A stretch of 64,000 bases of DNA from Lathyrus oleraceus (Eukaryota > Streptophyta > Magnoliopsida > Fabales > Fabaceae): NCBI RefSeq assembly GCF_024323335.1, contig NC_066585.1:537975769-538039768 (forward strand), read 5' to 3'. The translations under genes and the position numbers were made by a program. Below the pieces are notes generated by a model. That model was not told the DNA's origin, did no database searches, and saw only the letters and a program-made list of their open reading frames with translations. Positions 16,801 to 27,808 of the stretch are shown in pieces; position 1 is the first letter of the stretch, and every line of letters begins with the position of its first letter.

Positions 16801-18611
16801 TGGTAGATTATATGTAAATAAATTCAATAATTTTCTTCTCCATCACCAAATTTTGCGTTTCTTCATCACTAATTAACAAAGTTAAAGGACTATAAATTAA
16901 TGATTCTTTTTATATATAAATGGTTAACAACTGAAATTACATAATAAAGCTCTATATTATTTGTATTCGATATATTCACATTATATTAGGGTATATTATA
17001 TGTAAAAAAGATTTTAATATTTTTTTTCTCCATCACCAAATTTTAGGTTTCTTCATCACTAAGCAACAAAGTTAAAAAAACTATAAATGAATGATTCATA
17101 TTATATACAATTAGGTAACAAGTGAATTTACATAGTCAAGATCAACATTATTCGTATTCGACAATTTCACATTGTATTATGGTATATTATATGTAAATAA
17201 ATTCAATAATTTTCTTCTCCATCACCAAATTTAAGGTTTCTTCATCACTAAGTAACAAAGTTGAAGGATTATAAATTAATGATTCATATTATATATAAAC
17301 GGTTAATAAGTGAAATTACGTAATAAAGCTCAATTGTAATTGTATTTGTCATATTCACACTGTATTATGGTATATTATATGTAAACAAAATTAATATTTT
17401 CTTCTCCATCACCAAATTTTAGGTTTCTTCATCACTAAGCAATAAATTGAAAAAAATAAAAATGAATGATTCATATTATATATAAATGGGTAACAACTTA
17501 AATTACATAATCAAGATCAAAATTATTTGTATTCGGCATATTTACATTGGATTACGGTATAAAATATGTAAATAAAATCAATAATTTTCTTCTCCATCAC
17601 CAAATTTTAGGTTTCTTCATCCCTAAGTAGCAAAGTTAAAGTACTAAAAATTAATGATTCATATTTTATATAAATGGTTAATAAGTGAAATTACATAATA
17701 AAACTCAATTTTATTTGTATTCGTCATATTCACATTGTATTATGGTATAATATATGTTAAAAAAATTAATCTTTTTCTTCTCGATCCCCATATTTTAGGT
17801 TTCTTCATCACTAAGCAACAAAATGAAAAAACTATAAATGAATGATTCAAATTATATATAAACGGTTAACAAGTGAAATTACATCATCAAGATCAATATT
17901 ATTTGTATTCGGCATATTCACATTGTATTATGGTTTATTATATCTAAATAAAATCGATAATTTTCTTCTCCATCACCAAATTTTAGGTTTCTTCATCACC
18001 AAGTAACAAAATTAAAGGACTATAAAGTAATGATTCATATTATATATAAATGGTTAATAAGTGAAATTAAGTAATAAAGCTGAATATTATTTGTATTCAT
18101 CATATTCACATTGTATTATGGTATATTATATGTAAAAAAAATAATATTTTTTTTTCTTCATCACCAAATTTTAGGTTTCTTCATCACTAAGCAACAAAGT
18201 GAAAAAAAAATATAAATGAATGATTCATATTATATATAAATGGGGAACAACTTAAATTACATAATCAAGATCAATATGATTTATATTCGACATATTCACA
18301 TTGTATTATGGTATAAAATATGTAAATAAATTCAATAATTTTCTGCTTCATCACCAAATTTTAGGTTTCTTCATCCTTAAGTAACAAAGTTAAAGTACTA
18401 TAAATTAATGATTCATATTATATATAAATGATTAATAAGTGAAATTACATAATAAAACTCAATTTTATTTGTATTCGTCATATTCGTCATATTTTATATG
18501 ATTTTTTTTTCTTCTCGATCACCAAATTTTAGGTTTCTTCATCACTAAGCAACAAATTGAAAAAACTATAAATGAATGATTCATATCATATATAAATGGG
18601 TAACAAGTGAA

Positions 18612-19911
18612 ATTACTTAATCAAGATCAATATTATTTGTATTTGGCATATTCACATTGTATTATGGTAGATTATATGTAAATAAATTCAATAATTTTCT
18701 TCTCCATCACCAAATTTTGCGTTTCTTCATCACTAATTAACAAAGTTAAAGGACTATAAATTAATGATTCTTATTATATATAAATGGTTAACAACTTAAA
18801 TTACATAATCAAAATCAATATTATTTGTATTCGGCATATTTACATTGTATTACAGTATAAAATATGTAAATAAATTCAACAATTTTTTTCTCCATCACCA
18901 AATTTTAGGTTTCTTCATCCCTAAGTATCAAAGTTAAAGTACTAAAAATTAATGATTCATATTTTATATAAATGGTTAATAAGTGAAATTACATAATAAA
19001 ACTCAATTTTATTTATATTCGTCATATTCACATTGTATTATGGTATATTATATGTAAAAAAAAATTAATCTTTTTCTTCTCGATCCCCATATTTTAGGTT
19101 TCTTCATCACTAAGCAACAAAATGAAAAAACTATAAATGAATGATTCAAATTATATATAAATGGGTAACAAGTGAAATTACATCATCAAGATCAATATTA
19201 TTTGTATTCGGCATATTCACATTGTATTATGGTTTATTATATCTAAATAAAATCGATAATTTTCTTCTCCATCACCAAATTTTAGGTTTCTTCATCACCA
19301 AGTAACAAAATTAAAGGACTATAAAGTAATGATTCATATTATATATAAATGGTTAATAAGTGAAATTAAGTAATAAAGCTCAATATTATTTGTATTCATC
19401 ATATTCACATTGTATTATGGTATATTATATGTAAAAAAAATAATATTTTTTTTTCTCCATCACCAAATTTTAGGTTTCTTCATCACTAAGCAACAAAGTG
19501 AAAAAAAAATATAAATGAATGATTCATATTATATATAAATGGGGAACAACTTAAATTACATAATCAAGATCAATATGATTTGTATTCGGCATATTCACAT
19601 TGTATTATGGTATAAAATATGTAAATAAATTCATTAATTTTCTGCTTCATCACCAAATTTTAGGTTTCTTCATCCCTAAGTAACAAAGTTAAAGTACTAT
19701 AAATTAATGATTCATATTATATATAAATGATTAATAAGTGAAATTACATAGTAAAACTCAATTTTATTTGTATTCGTCATATTCTTCATATTTTATACGA
19801 TTTTTTTTTTCTTCTCGATCACCAAATTTTAGGTTTCTTCATCACTAAGCAACAAATTGAAAAAACTATAAATGAATGATTCATATTATATATAAATGGG
19901 TAACAAGTGAA
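18612..19911. repeat. Shortened 7-monomer HOR variant
   Basis: The m1-to-m1 spacing falls to 1300 bp. At about 18800 the end of m1 (GGTTAACAAC) runs straight into m5 (ATCAAAATCAATATT, then TATTACAGTATAAAAT), so m2, m3 and m4 are missing. The junction lies within homologous monomer sequence, as expected of unequal exchange between an A-type and another A-type start. Private variants seen after this junction match the right block rather than the left one. Confidence 0.9.
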
Positions 19912-20416
19912 ATTACTTAATCAAGATCAATATTATTTGTATTTGGCATATTCACATTGTATTATGGTAGATTCTATGTAAATAAATTCAATAATTTTCT
20001 TCTCCATCACCAAATTTTGCGTTTCTTCATCACTAATTAACAGAGTTAAAGGACTATAAATTAATGATTCTTATTATATATAAATGGTTAACAACTGAAA
20101 TTACATAATAAAGCTCTATATTATTTGTATTCGATATATTCACACTATATTATGGTATATTATATGTAAAAAGGATTTTAATATTTCTTTTCTCCATCAC
20201 CAAATTTTAGGTTTCTTCATCACTAAGCAACAAAGTTAAAAAAACTATAAATGAATGATTCATATTATATATAATTAGGTAACAACTGAATTTACATTGT
20301 CAAGATCAACATTATTCGTATTCGGCAATTTCATATTGTATTATGGTATATTATATGTAAATAAATTCAATAATTTTCTTCTCCATCACCAAATTTAAGG
20401 TTTCTTCATCACTAAG
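19912..20416. repeat. Partial HOR unit interrupted by the retrotransposon
   Basis: Monomers m1, m2 and most of m3 are present. The unit stops after GGTTTCTTCATCACTAAG, where the element begins. The remainder of m3 (TAACAAAGTTGAAGG) resumes at 34515 after the duplicated CTAAG, so nothing of the satellite was lost by insertion. Several variants here (ATTCTATG at 19972, CACACTATATT at 20142, CGGCAATTTC at 20320) are rare in the left block and common or closely matched in the right block. Confidence 0.9.
20412..20416. repeat. Target-site duplication, left copy (CTAAG)
   Basis: CTAAG directly precedes the LTR terminus TGTCGC; the same five bases follow the other LTR terminus at 34510-34514. Five-base duplications are usual for Ty3/gypsy integrases. 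Intact, matching copies show that both LTRs belong to one insertion event. Confidence 0.95.
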
Positions 20417-21089
20417 TGTCGCACCCCAAAATTAGACTTTGGCTTTGTTGACCACATCTTGATTAATCTCGTTGTCTGGTATTCATCTCAATTTCTTAAA
20501 CTTCGCGTGACAACTGGTTTGATTAGGTTTTGTGTGTTTTCGTTGCTTACCGTGTTGTATTTCGTTGTTTTAGCAAAACCTGGCGGATATCGTTGCCTCG
20601 TATTTATCTCGCTTATCTCTGTTGTGCGTGGCATCGCTTCGATTAGGTTTTTTGTGTTTTTATCTATTTAATTGTTTGTTTGTCGGTATTTTGACTGTAT
20701 TTCGAATATATTAGAGTTTTCGTATTGTCCGATTATTTGTGATTGTGTTTGTCAGCATTTTCGTGATGTCGTGTTGATTTCATTATTGCCTAGGGTTGTT
20801 TATTTAATTACGTGTTGTGCCGTGTGATTTAATCGAGTCTGTTTGAGTCGTGTTGTTGATTTTACTGGTTTACCGGTTTACTGGTTTATTGGTTTTATCA
20901 ATTTGTTTGTTTTGCTGTGCAAATTGTCATCGTTTTTATCGCGTTCGTGTCGCTCGATTTTATCGTATTTTAATCGTGTGCCGTTTAATATTATTTGTGC
21001 TTAATATTAATTGTGTTTAGTTGTTAATTAGTTTATTTAATTAGGATTAATATTATATTAGTTTATTATTATTATTATATAATATATAA

Positions 21090-21469
<380 letters not shown>

Positions 21470-22487
21470 TGTGGTTAGAAAGAAAAAAAAGAAAAGGGGG
21501 ATCAGTAAGGAAAAAACGTGTGGTGAGAGAAACAGAGAATTGAAAAGAAATATTTTTCCAAAAGCATTACCGCATTTCACTTGTTCTTCATTTTCGGTAA
21601 CCCAAAATCGTCCCGATTATTCACCGAAACACAAAACCGATTTCATATCTTTGAAGTTCGTTGAGTCCAGGTCACAAATATCCAAGGTTCATTTCATTCC
21701 GGCGTCGTTTCACCGATCAAAAGTGACGTTGAAGTCAGGTACTCACGAAGGCAGCCAGCACTGCGTCGGTGACAGTTTCCAGCTTTCGGTCGATCATTTG
21801 GACGATCAGAAGTTCATCCTCTTCACACAAGTAAATGTTTATATTGTTTTTTTATATTTGTTTATGTTGTTACTAACCGTTTCGTTTCAGTTTCAGCTCG
21901 ATTAACTCCACTAACTATTCGTAATACTAACTATTCATAGCTAACTGTGTTGTAATAATTTACTTTCTCGCATTTTTTATTTTTTGTATTGTGTGTTTAA
22001 TCGTATTGTTCACGTTTTATGTTAAAAAATCGAAAAATCCAAAAAAGAGAAACCCGATGCGATTCCAACGGTCGCCGTTTAAGAAACCCTTTTCACACAC
22101 TCACAAGCTTACTCTTGGGCTTCCTTATAATGAGCCCATTTATTTATTGTTTCAGGGTTTAGGCTCATTCAAATCTTTTGCCAGCTTTGGCTTTTCAGTT
22201 TAAAAACATTTTCAAAAGGACGTGTCAGTCTCGAAGCCTCCCGCCTAGGTCGAGCAAGAGATGGCAAGACACGCCAATCTAAAATCAACAAAACAGACTT
22301 TCCCCTTTTCTTTAGGGAGAACTACGTGGATTCTGATTTCTCCATTGCGCCTTGGAGATACGTAGGCATGAAGTCTACGACTTTATCGAGTCCAAAAACA
22401 ATAAAATCAAGTTCTTTTCTCATCTCCCCAATCAAACGATCAAAGCGAAAAAGCAAAGCATTCACATAAACATAAGCAAAAAGGTTC

Positions 22488-22503
22488 CTGTGGAGTACCA
22501 CAG
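22488..22503 (+). other. Perfect 6-bp hairpin in the 5' LTR
   Basis: CTGTGG and CCACAG flank the four-base loop AGTA. The same hairpin is at 34300-34315 in the 3' LTR. It lies about 200 bp from the LTR end, in what is probably R or U5, so it would be in the 5' leader of the genomic RNA. A role is not known to me. Confidence 0.6.
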
Positions 22504-22700
22504 ATGTAGAGGGTGCTAATACCTTCCCTTTGCATAACCAACCCCCGAACCCGTAACTCTAAAGGGATTTATCGTTATTTTTCCCTTCCTCTTTTTTGGA
22601 TAAAATAAAAGACGGTGGCGACTCTTGCATTTAAAATATTTTTCAAACGGGTTAAGTTCAATCAATACTTAATCTCGTGAAAAATCCCGCCGCGACAGAA

Positions 22701-22718
22701 TGGCGACTCTGCTGGGGA
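22701..22718 (+). promoter_or_regulatory. Primer binding site (PBS) for minus-strand DNA synthesis
   Basis: TGGCGACTCTGCTGGGGA begins three bases (GAA) after the LTR end. TGG is the complement of a tRNA CCA tail, and the stretch is the complement of a tRNA 3' end. Ogre-like elements are, from memory, primed by tRNA-Arg; I could not check the match. Its first ten bases are duplicated inside the LTR at 22616-22625, and its 3' part is complementary to several 3' UTR sites. Confidence 0.85.
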
Positions 22719-23426
22719 GTTACATGATTAAACTTATTTGAGGGTTTAGCCTATCTTTGCTTGTTTATATGTTTGCTTTGTGAATATTTGCTAAATTGTA
22801 TTGTTTGTAATGTTTGTTATTTTGGGTTTTGGGGGATACTTGTGATAAATCCTATACCCGGATTTGGGGCACATTTGAGATAGGATGGATGATAATTCAG
22901 GTTGACTTGATAGGAGACAATCCTTACCGAGTTGACTTGAGCCTTTGTCCGCTTGGTGGAGGCCTCTTTGAGGGTGATAGTGCTAAACAAGTCATTTGTG
23001 AGGCATTGTTGCTTTCGACGGGCCCGTGAAGCCAAGGACCTTAGTTTACCTTTACCCCATCTTGGCCTTACTTAGGATGTGATGCGGTGACCACTTCGGA
23101 CCAAAAGTCTGGTTTGGTTGATACGCGATATCACACTCAAGCGAGATTCTTTTGAGAATAATATTGGAAAGCGAGCAGTTGCTTAACCCGGTATTATCCG
23201 AAGAAGGATCCATAACCTTGGGAACTTTTAGAACCCGTTTGGCAGGTGAACCTTAAAACTTATCTTGGGGCTTTGTCCTAAACTCCATGCTGGTGATGAA
23301 CTTTGAGCCTTGTATTGTTTGACCATGTTTGTGTTTGTTGCATTCATGCATGACATGCATTCATTCCCATCATTTCAACCTTTTTCCAAGGAACTTAAAG
23401 TGAGGATTGCAAATATTGCAGGAAAC
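22719..23426 (+). other. 5' leader between PBS and ORF1
   Basis: About 700 bases without a convincing coding frame. The short open frames on both strands around 22814-23035 have no recognisable content. Before the preferred ORF1 start lies a run rich in CATGCA motifs (23344-23361) and a splice-acceptor-like ATTGCAG at about 23415-23421, which might mark the end of a leader intron. Packaging or dimerisation signals are expected here in retrotransposons but I cannot point to one. Confidence 0.6.
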
Positions 23427-24929
23427 ATGGATTTTGGACGGAGAAGTGTGAAAAAGTACAATCTCATCAATCCAAAGATAGATGGACTAAAGAAACTGGT
23501 TTCTTCGATCGCAGATCCTATTGGTTTCAGAGACAGATATGGGGCACTTATATCTTTATTGACACTTAGGATGGAAGAAGGGTTATTGCAGACATTAGTA
23601 CAGTTCTATGATCCAGTCTATCACTGTTTCACATTCCCAGACTATCAACTCGTGCCTACATTGGAAGAGTATGCCCAATTGCTTCACATCCCAGTTGCTG
23701 ATACAGTACCTTTCTCTGGTTCAGAAAAGTTACCCGAGCACAGTTCTCTTGCAAAAGTGTTGTACATGAAGAAGTCAGAATTCAAGAATAACTTCACCAC
23801 CAAAGGAGGACTTCCAGGTTTCACTGCCAAGTTCTTAATGGGGAAGGTTTCTTATTTTGCCAGTCAAGGTTGTGATATTATTGTGGAGCATCTGTTCGCC
23901 TTGTTGATCTACGGTTTGTTACTATTTCCTAATATTGAAGGTTTTGTGGATTCATATGCTATACGCATCTTCCTAAGTGGTAATCCTGTTCCAACTTTGC
24001 TCGGAGACACCTATCATTCCATCCATTACCGTACTTTGAAAGGAGGAGGAACCATAGTCTGTTGTATACCGTTACTCTACAAATGGTTTGTCTCTCATCT
24101 TCCTAAGTCAGCTACTTTTTGGGATCGCAAGTCAGGACTTCAGTGGTCACAGAGGATTATGTCTCTTACCCAGTCAGATATTGCATGGTATAGTAGAGTT
24201 TTAGACGATGTGAAGATCATTGATAGTTGCGGGGAGTTCCCCAATGTGCCCCTCATGGGCACAAAGGGAATCATTTCTTATAATCCAGTACTTGCTAGGA
24301 GACAACTCGGTTACCCTATGAAGGACAAGCCTCCTAACATTCTTTTAGAAGGTATTTTCTTGAGGGATAACGAGGAGGACCCTACCATGAAATAGAGAGT
24401 AGTAAGAGCTTGGCATCGTGTTTGTTGCAAAGGGAGACTTGAATTGGGTAAGAAAGATTGTACCTCCTATGAGCCGTACCTCCAGTGGATCAGAGCCAGA
24501 GCTATACAGTTGAAAATGCCATACCCATATCATGATCCTATCAAACCCGCTCCGTTGAAGACCCCCTACCTTCCGCTAGATGACAAAGAAGAACTCCAAG
24601 CCACCTTGGAGAGGGTCAAGAAAGAGAGAGACGCTTGGAAGGATAAGGCCCAGGTGCTCGAAATGGAAAATGAAGAACTTCAGAGACAGTTAAAGGAGCA
24701 GAGTGGAGAAGATCGTGCAGGTAAACGTCCAAGGGTGCAAGAGGATTTATTTTCCTCAGGCACAACAGATTACTCCCAGATTCCACAGTCCTCAGGTGCA
24801 TGGAAAGGTCTTGTAGACAGTTTGGTGAAGGAGAAAGCTTTTATGCAGAAGGCCTATGAAGAAAGAATTGAGAGACTTGAAGGACAACTCCTACTTGTTT
24901 ATGCTCGTCCTGATGACACATGTCCTTAA
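23427..24929 (+). pseudogene. Ogre-type ORF1 protein, interrupted by one in-frame stop
   Basis: This is the additional ORF found upstream of gag in Ogre elements; its biochemical role is unknown. The frame is open from about 23310, but its first codons are not ATG; I prefer the ATG at 23427 (protein begins MDFGRRSVKKYN) because family members begin near this motif, with ATG 23325 as alternative. A TAG at 24393-24395 splits an otherwise continuous frame: the part before it (about 322 residues) is the conserved globular domain, including LVPTLEEYAQLLHIP and QRIMSLTQ segments; I recall this family as DUF7745, unverified. The part after it (about 178 residues) has a lysine/glutamate-rich coiled coil (24585-24710), a basic GKRPRV patch that may be a nuclear signal, and a second short coil before the TAA at 24927. 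The stop makes the copy defective unless read through. Confidence 0.85.
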
Positions 24930-25130
24930 ATGGTTTTCTTGGTTGTATTTTGGGTTGATAACTTTGTATATTTTGATAAAAATGCTTAAAATGAAATTTT
25001 TTGATTTGTTATCAAAAATGTTTGCAATTCTATCTTTTCCTTCACTTAGAGTTCCTTGGAAAATCATTCATTTTGCATATCCATGCATCACGTGCATACA
25101 GGTTGTCTGTCTTGGTCCAGTCTTCTAACA

Positions 25131-25253
25131 GTTGCTTCCCGCCAGCAGATCCATTTCAAGCTGACGCATAATTACAACACAAGAGCCAACTACAAAAAAA
25201 GGCCCCAGATTTGTGACACCAGGAGTAGTTATGAAGAACTGGACCGCAGTTGA
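25131..25253 (+). pseudogene. Probable remnant of the gag N-terminus
   Basis: A short frame reads HFKLTHNYNTRANYKKRPQ and ends at TGA 25251. A basic 'YNTRAN' stretch near the start of gag is what I remember from legume Ogre-like polyproteins, so this is probably what is left of gag after a deletion. A splice-acceptor-like CATACAG at 25095-25101 precedes it. No capsid domain, zinc knuckle (CX2CX4HX4C) or aspartic protease motif (D-S/T-G) is found anywhere between ORF1 and RT, so gag and protease functions are missing. It could instead be unrelated leader sequence. Confidence 0.35.
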
Positions 25254-25521
25254 CATCCCACATTGTGTCCACATATCAAAGTAATTAAGCTTTTCAGTTT
25301 TCAAAAATCTTCCGCTTTAGCCCAAAGCGCGAAGCATTAATTTTGTAAAATGGGCACTTTTGTCAAAAACGTACTATCCATGAAAAAGATCTTTTGTGTT
25401 CCTATACACTTGTGTCCTTTTATCTTTTCAGCTTTTTCGGAAAATGGTAACACAAAAAACCTTAAAAAGAACACATTTTTGCATATCATGGTCAGTCCTC
25501 TAAAAACAATTGTTTGTACAG
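25254..25521 (+). other. Intron remnant before RT, with 3' splice acceptor
   Basis: This stretch is AT-rich, contains stops in all plus frames, and ends in the pyrimidine-rich TTGTTTGTACAG at 25510-25521, right where the pol frame becomes coding. Ogre elements are known to splice out a short intron between protease and RT; this position fits. The matching donor is not evident, and was probably lost with gag/protease. The region 24930-25130 between ORF1 and this block is likewise AT-rich spacer without recognisable features. Confidence 0.5.
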
Positions 25522-27514
25522 GTTACTTAAACCCGTTGAACACAATGACATCATGCCCTCTCCCAACTTTGAACATTCTGTATTCGAAGCTGAAGAGGAA
25601 GAGTGGGATGAGATTCTAGAAGAGGTCGCCCGCCAGCTTGAAAATGAAGAAGACACTATTCAGCCATACAAGGAGCCTTTGGAAACAGTCAACTTGGGTT
25701 CGGAAGAAAATGTGAAAGAAGTCAAAATTGGAGCATTGTTATCCCCACAGGTCAAGGAGCAATTGATCAGCCTGTTGAAAGAGTATGTAGATGTGTTTGC
25801 TTGGTCTTATCAAGATATGCCTGGTCTCGACACTGACATCGTAGAGCACAAGCTACCTTTGAAGCCAGAATATCCACCGGTCAAACAGAAATTAAGAAGA
25901 ACACATCCAGATATGGCCATCAAAATTAAAGAAGAAGTTCTGAAGCAAATAGATGCTGGTTTTCTTGCCACTTCAGTGTATCCAGAGTGGATAGCAAATA
26001 TTGTGCCAGTTCCTAAGAAGGACGGGAAGGTACGAATGTGTGTCGACTATCGTGACTTAAATAGAGCAAGCCCAAAGGATGATTTCCCCCTGCCTCACAT
26101 TGACATGTTGGTAGACAATACAGCAAAGTTTGACATATTCCCCTTCATGGACGGATTCTCCGGGTATAACCAGATCAAAATGGCTCCCGAAGACATGGAA
26201 AAAACTACATTCATAACACCATGGGGAACATTCTGTTATCAAGTGATGCCGTTTGGGTTAAAGAACGCAGGTGCTACTTACCAGCGAGCCATGACAACGC
26301 TCTTTCACGACATGATGCACAAAGAGATTGAGGTTTATGTGGATGACATGATCGCGAAGTCTCGTTCAGAAGAAGGTTACTTAGTAGATCTATTGAAGCT
26401 GTTTCAACGATTGAGGAAGTTCCGTCTTCGCCTCAATCCGAACAAATGCACATTTGGCGTCAGGTCAGGTAAACTCTTGGGCTTCATTGTCAGCCAAAAA
26501 GGCATTGAAGTTGATCCAGATAAAGTAAAAGCTATCCAAGAGATGCCCGCACCAAAAACCGAAAGGCAAGTGAGAGGTTTTCTAGGACGATTGAATTACA
26601 TATCCCGGTTTATTTCTCACATGACTGCCACTTGTGAACCTATCTTCAAATTGCTGAGAAAGAGTCAGAATTATGTTTGGACAGAGGATTGTCAGAAAGC
26701 ATTTGACAGTATCAAAGAGTACCTCATGGAGCCTCCTATCTTGTTACCACCTGTTGCTGGAAGACCGTTGGTTATGTATTTGACCGTGCTTGAGAATTCT
26801 ATGGGTTGTATTCTGGGTCAACAAGACGAAACTGGAAAGAAAGAGCATGCCATTTACTACTTAAGCAAGAAATTTACTGACTGTGAATCACGATACTCCT
26901 TACTCGAGAAGACATGTTGTGCATTGGCTTGGGCTGCTAAGAGATTGAGGCAGTATATGTTAAGTCACACCACTTGGTTGATATCCAAAATGGATCCAAT
27001 CAAGTACATTTTTGAGAAGCCTGCACTCACTGGTAAGATTGCCAGATGGCAGATGCTGTTATCAGAATACGACATTGAGTATCATACCCAGAAAGCTATC
27101 AAGAGCAGTGTGTTGGCTGAGTACCTTGCTCACCAACCCGTTGAAGATCACGATAATAATGAGGATGAGTTTCCTGATGAAGATGTCATGTTCCTAAAAT
27201 CCAGAGATTGTAAAGAGCCACTTCCTGAAGAAGGACCTGAACCAGATTCTCAATGGGGTTTAGTATTTGATGGAGCTTCCGACGTTTATGGACATGGAGT
27301 AGGTGCAATCATTATCACTCCAGAAGGTTCTCATATTCCTTTCACGGCAAGAATTTGCTTTGAATGTACAAACAACATTGCTGAATATGAAGCCTGTATC
27401 ATGGGTCTTGAAGAAGCCATTGACCTCCGCATCAAAAATCTTACTGTTTATGGTGACTCAGCGTTAGTTATCAATCAGATCAAAGGAGAATGGGAAACAC
27501 GCCACCTGGCTTGA
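25522..27514 (+). pseudogene. pol part 1: reverse transcriptase, degenerate RNase H and archaeal-type RNase H
   Basis: It makes DNA from the element RNA and degrades the RNA strand. The frame is open from the acceptor at 25521; the first in-frame ATG is 25553. An acidic linker is followed by RT with the first catalytic Asp in FMDGFSGY (26150-26152) and YVDD at 26336-26347. The connecting gypsy RNase H (about 26780-26960) has lost its usual first Asp (LENSMGCILG), as in Tat elements. A second RNase H follows with LVFDGAS (Asp 27269), NNIAEYEA and YGDSALVI (Asp 27455), supporting Tat assignment. The frame breaks at about 27505: one base appears to be lost and translation ends at TGA 27512, while homology continues in frame +1. 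No protease precedes RT. The break could be real or a consensus error. Confidence 0.93.
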
Positions 27515-27801
27515 TCCCATACAAAGACTATGCAAGAAGATTGTTGACTTTCTTCACCAAGGTTGAATTGCATCACATTCCTCGGGATGAGAATCATATG
27601 GCGGATGCTCTAGCTACATTGTCTTCAATGTATCAAGTGGGTTTTCCAAATGAAGTACCCAGAATTATGATCAAGCGACTTAATAGACCAGCACATGTGT
27701 TTACAGCTGAGGCCAGTTTTGATGATAAACCATGGTACCACGATATCAAGCATTTCCTTCAGACTCAGGAGTATCCTCTTGGAGCAATAGAAAAAAGATA
27801 A
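27490..27801 (+). pseudogene. pol part 2: end of RNase H and linker, shifted frame
   Basis: The frame overlaps the end of part 1 and carries on its homology from about 27506: PYKDYARRLLTFF, then HHIPRDENHMADALATL with the last RNase H Asp (ADAL), then the linker towards integrase. It ends at TAA 27799-27801 because a run of adenines at 27791-27796 has gained one base; after that the integrase frame is the original pol frame again. So pol carries a -1 and a +1 lesion about 290 bp apart that cancel in frame but scramble the segment between. The ATG at 27490 is not a real start. Confidence 0.88.
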
Positions 27802-27808
27802 AAAGACT

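Larger units (their letters stand above)
1..20416. repeat. Satellite array, left block: 186-bp monomers in 1865-bp higher-order repeats
   Basis: The whole block is head-to-tail copies of an AT-rich monomer of about 186 bp, recognisable by the phrase TTTTAGGTTTCTTCATCACT once per monomer. Ten different monomers form a higher-order unit. Using the unique GCGTTTCTTC of monomer 1 as ruler, copies lie at 108, 1973, 3836, 5699, 7554, 9408, 11270, 13134, 14998, 16855, 18719 and 20019, giving ten intervals of 1854-1865 bp and one of 1300 bp. Equivalent monomers in different units are nearly identical, whereas monomers within one unit differ at many sites, the mark of HOR-level homogenisation. No coding frame survives; stops are dense on both strands. 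A centromeric or other heterochromatic location is an inference from HOR order and monomer length. Confidence 0.97.

Noticed and set aside
1..20416. TTTAGG in each monomer as telomere-like repeat
   Set aside because: Only one TTTAGGTTT per 186 bp, never tandem TTTAGGG; not telomeric.
20459..20671. Open frame of 70 codons in the 5' LTR (repeated at 32455-32667)
   Set aside because: It lies in LTR sequence, has no recognisable domain, is hydrophobic because the DNA is T-rich, and its presence in both LTRs follows from LTR identity.
21471..21905. Open frame of 144 codons in the 5' LTR (135 codons at 33281)
   Set aside because: The start region is in different frames in the two LTRs because of homopolymer changes, no domain is recognisable, and a likely intron crosses its end.
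22817..24801. Minus-strand frames opposite the leader and ORF1 (22817-23035, 24345-24533, 24616-24801)
   Set aside because: They are shadows with no known domain; the plus strand carries the ORF1 homology.
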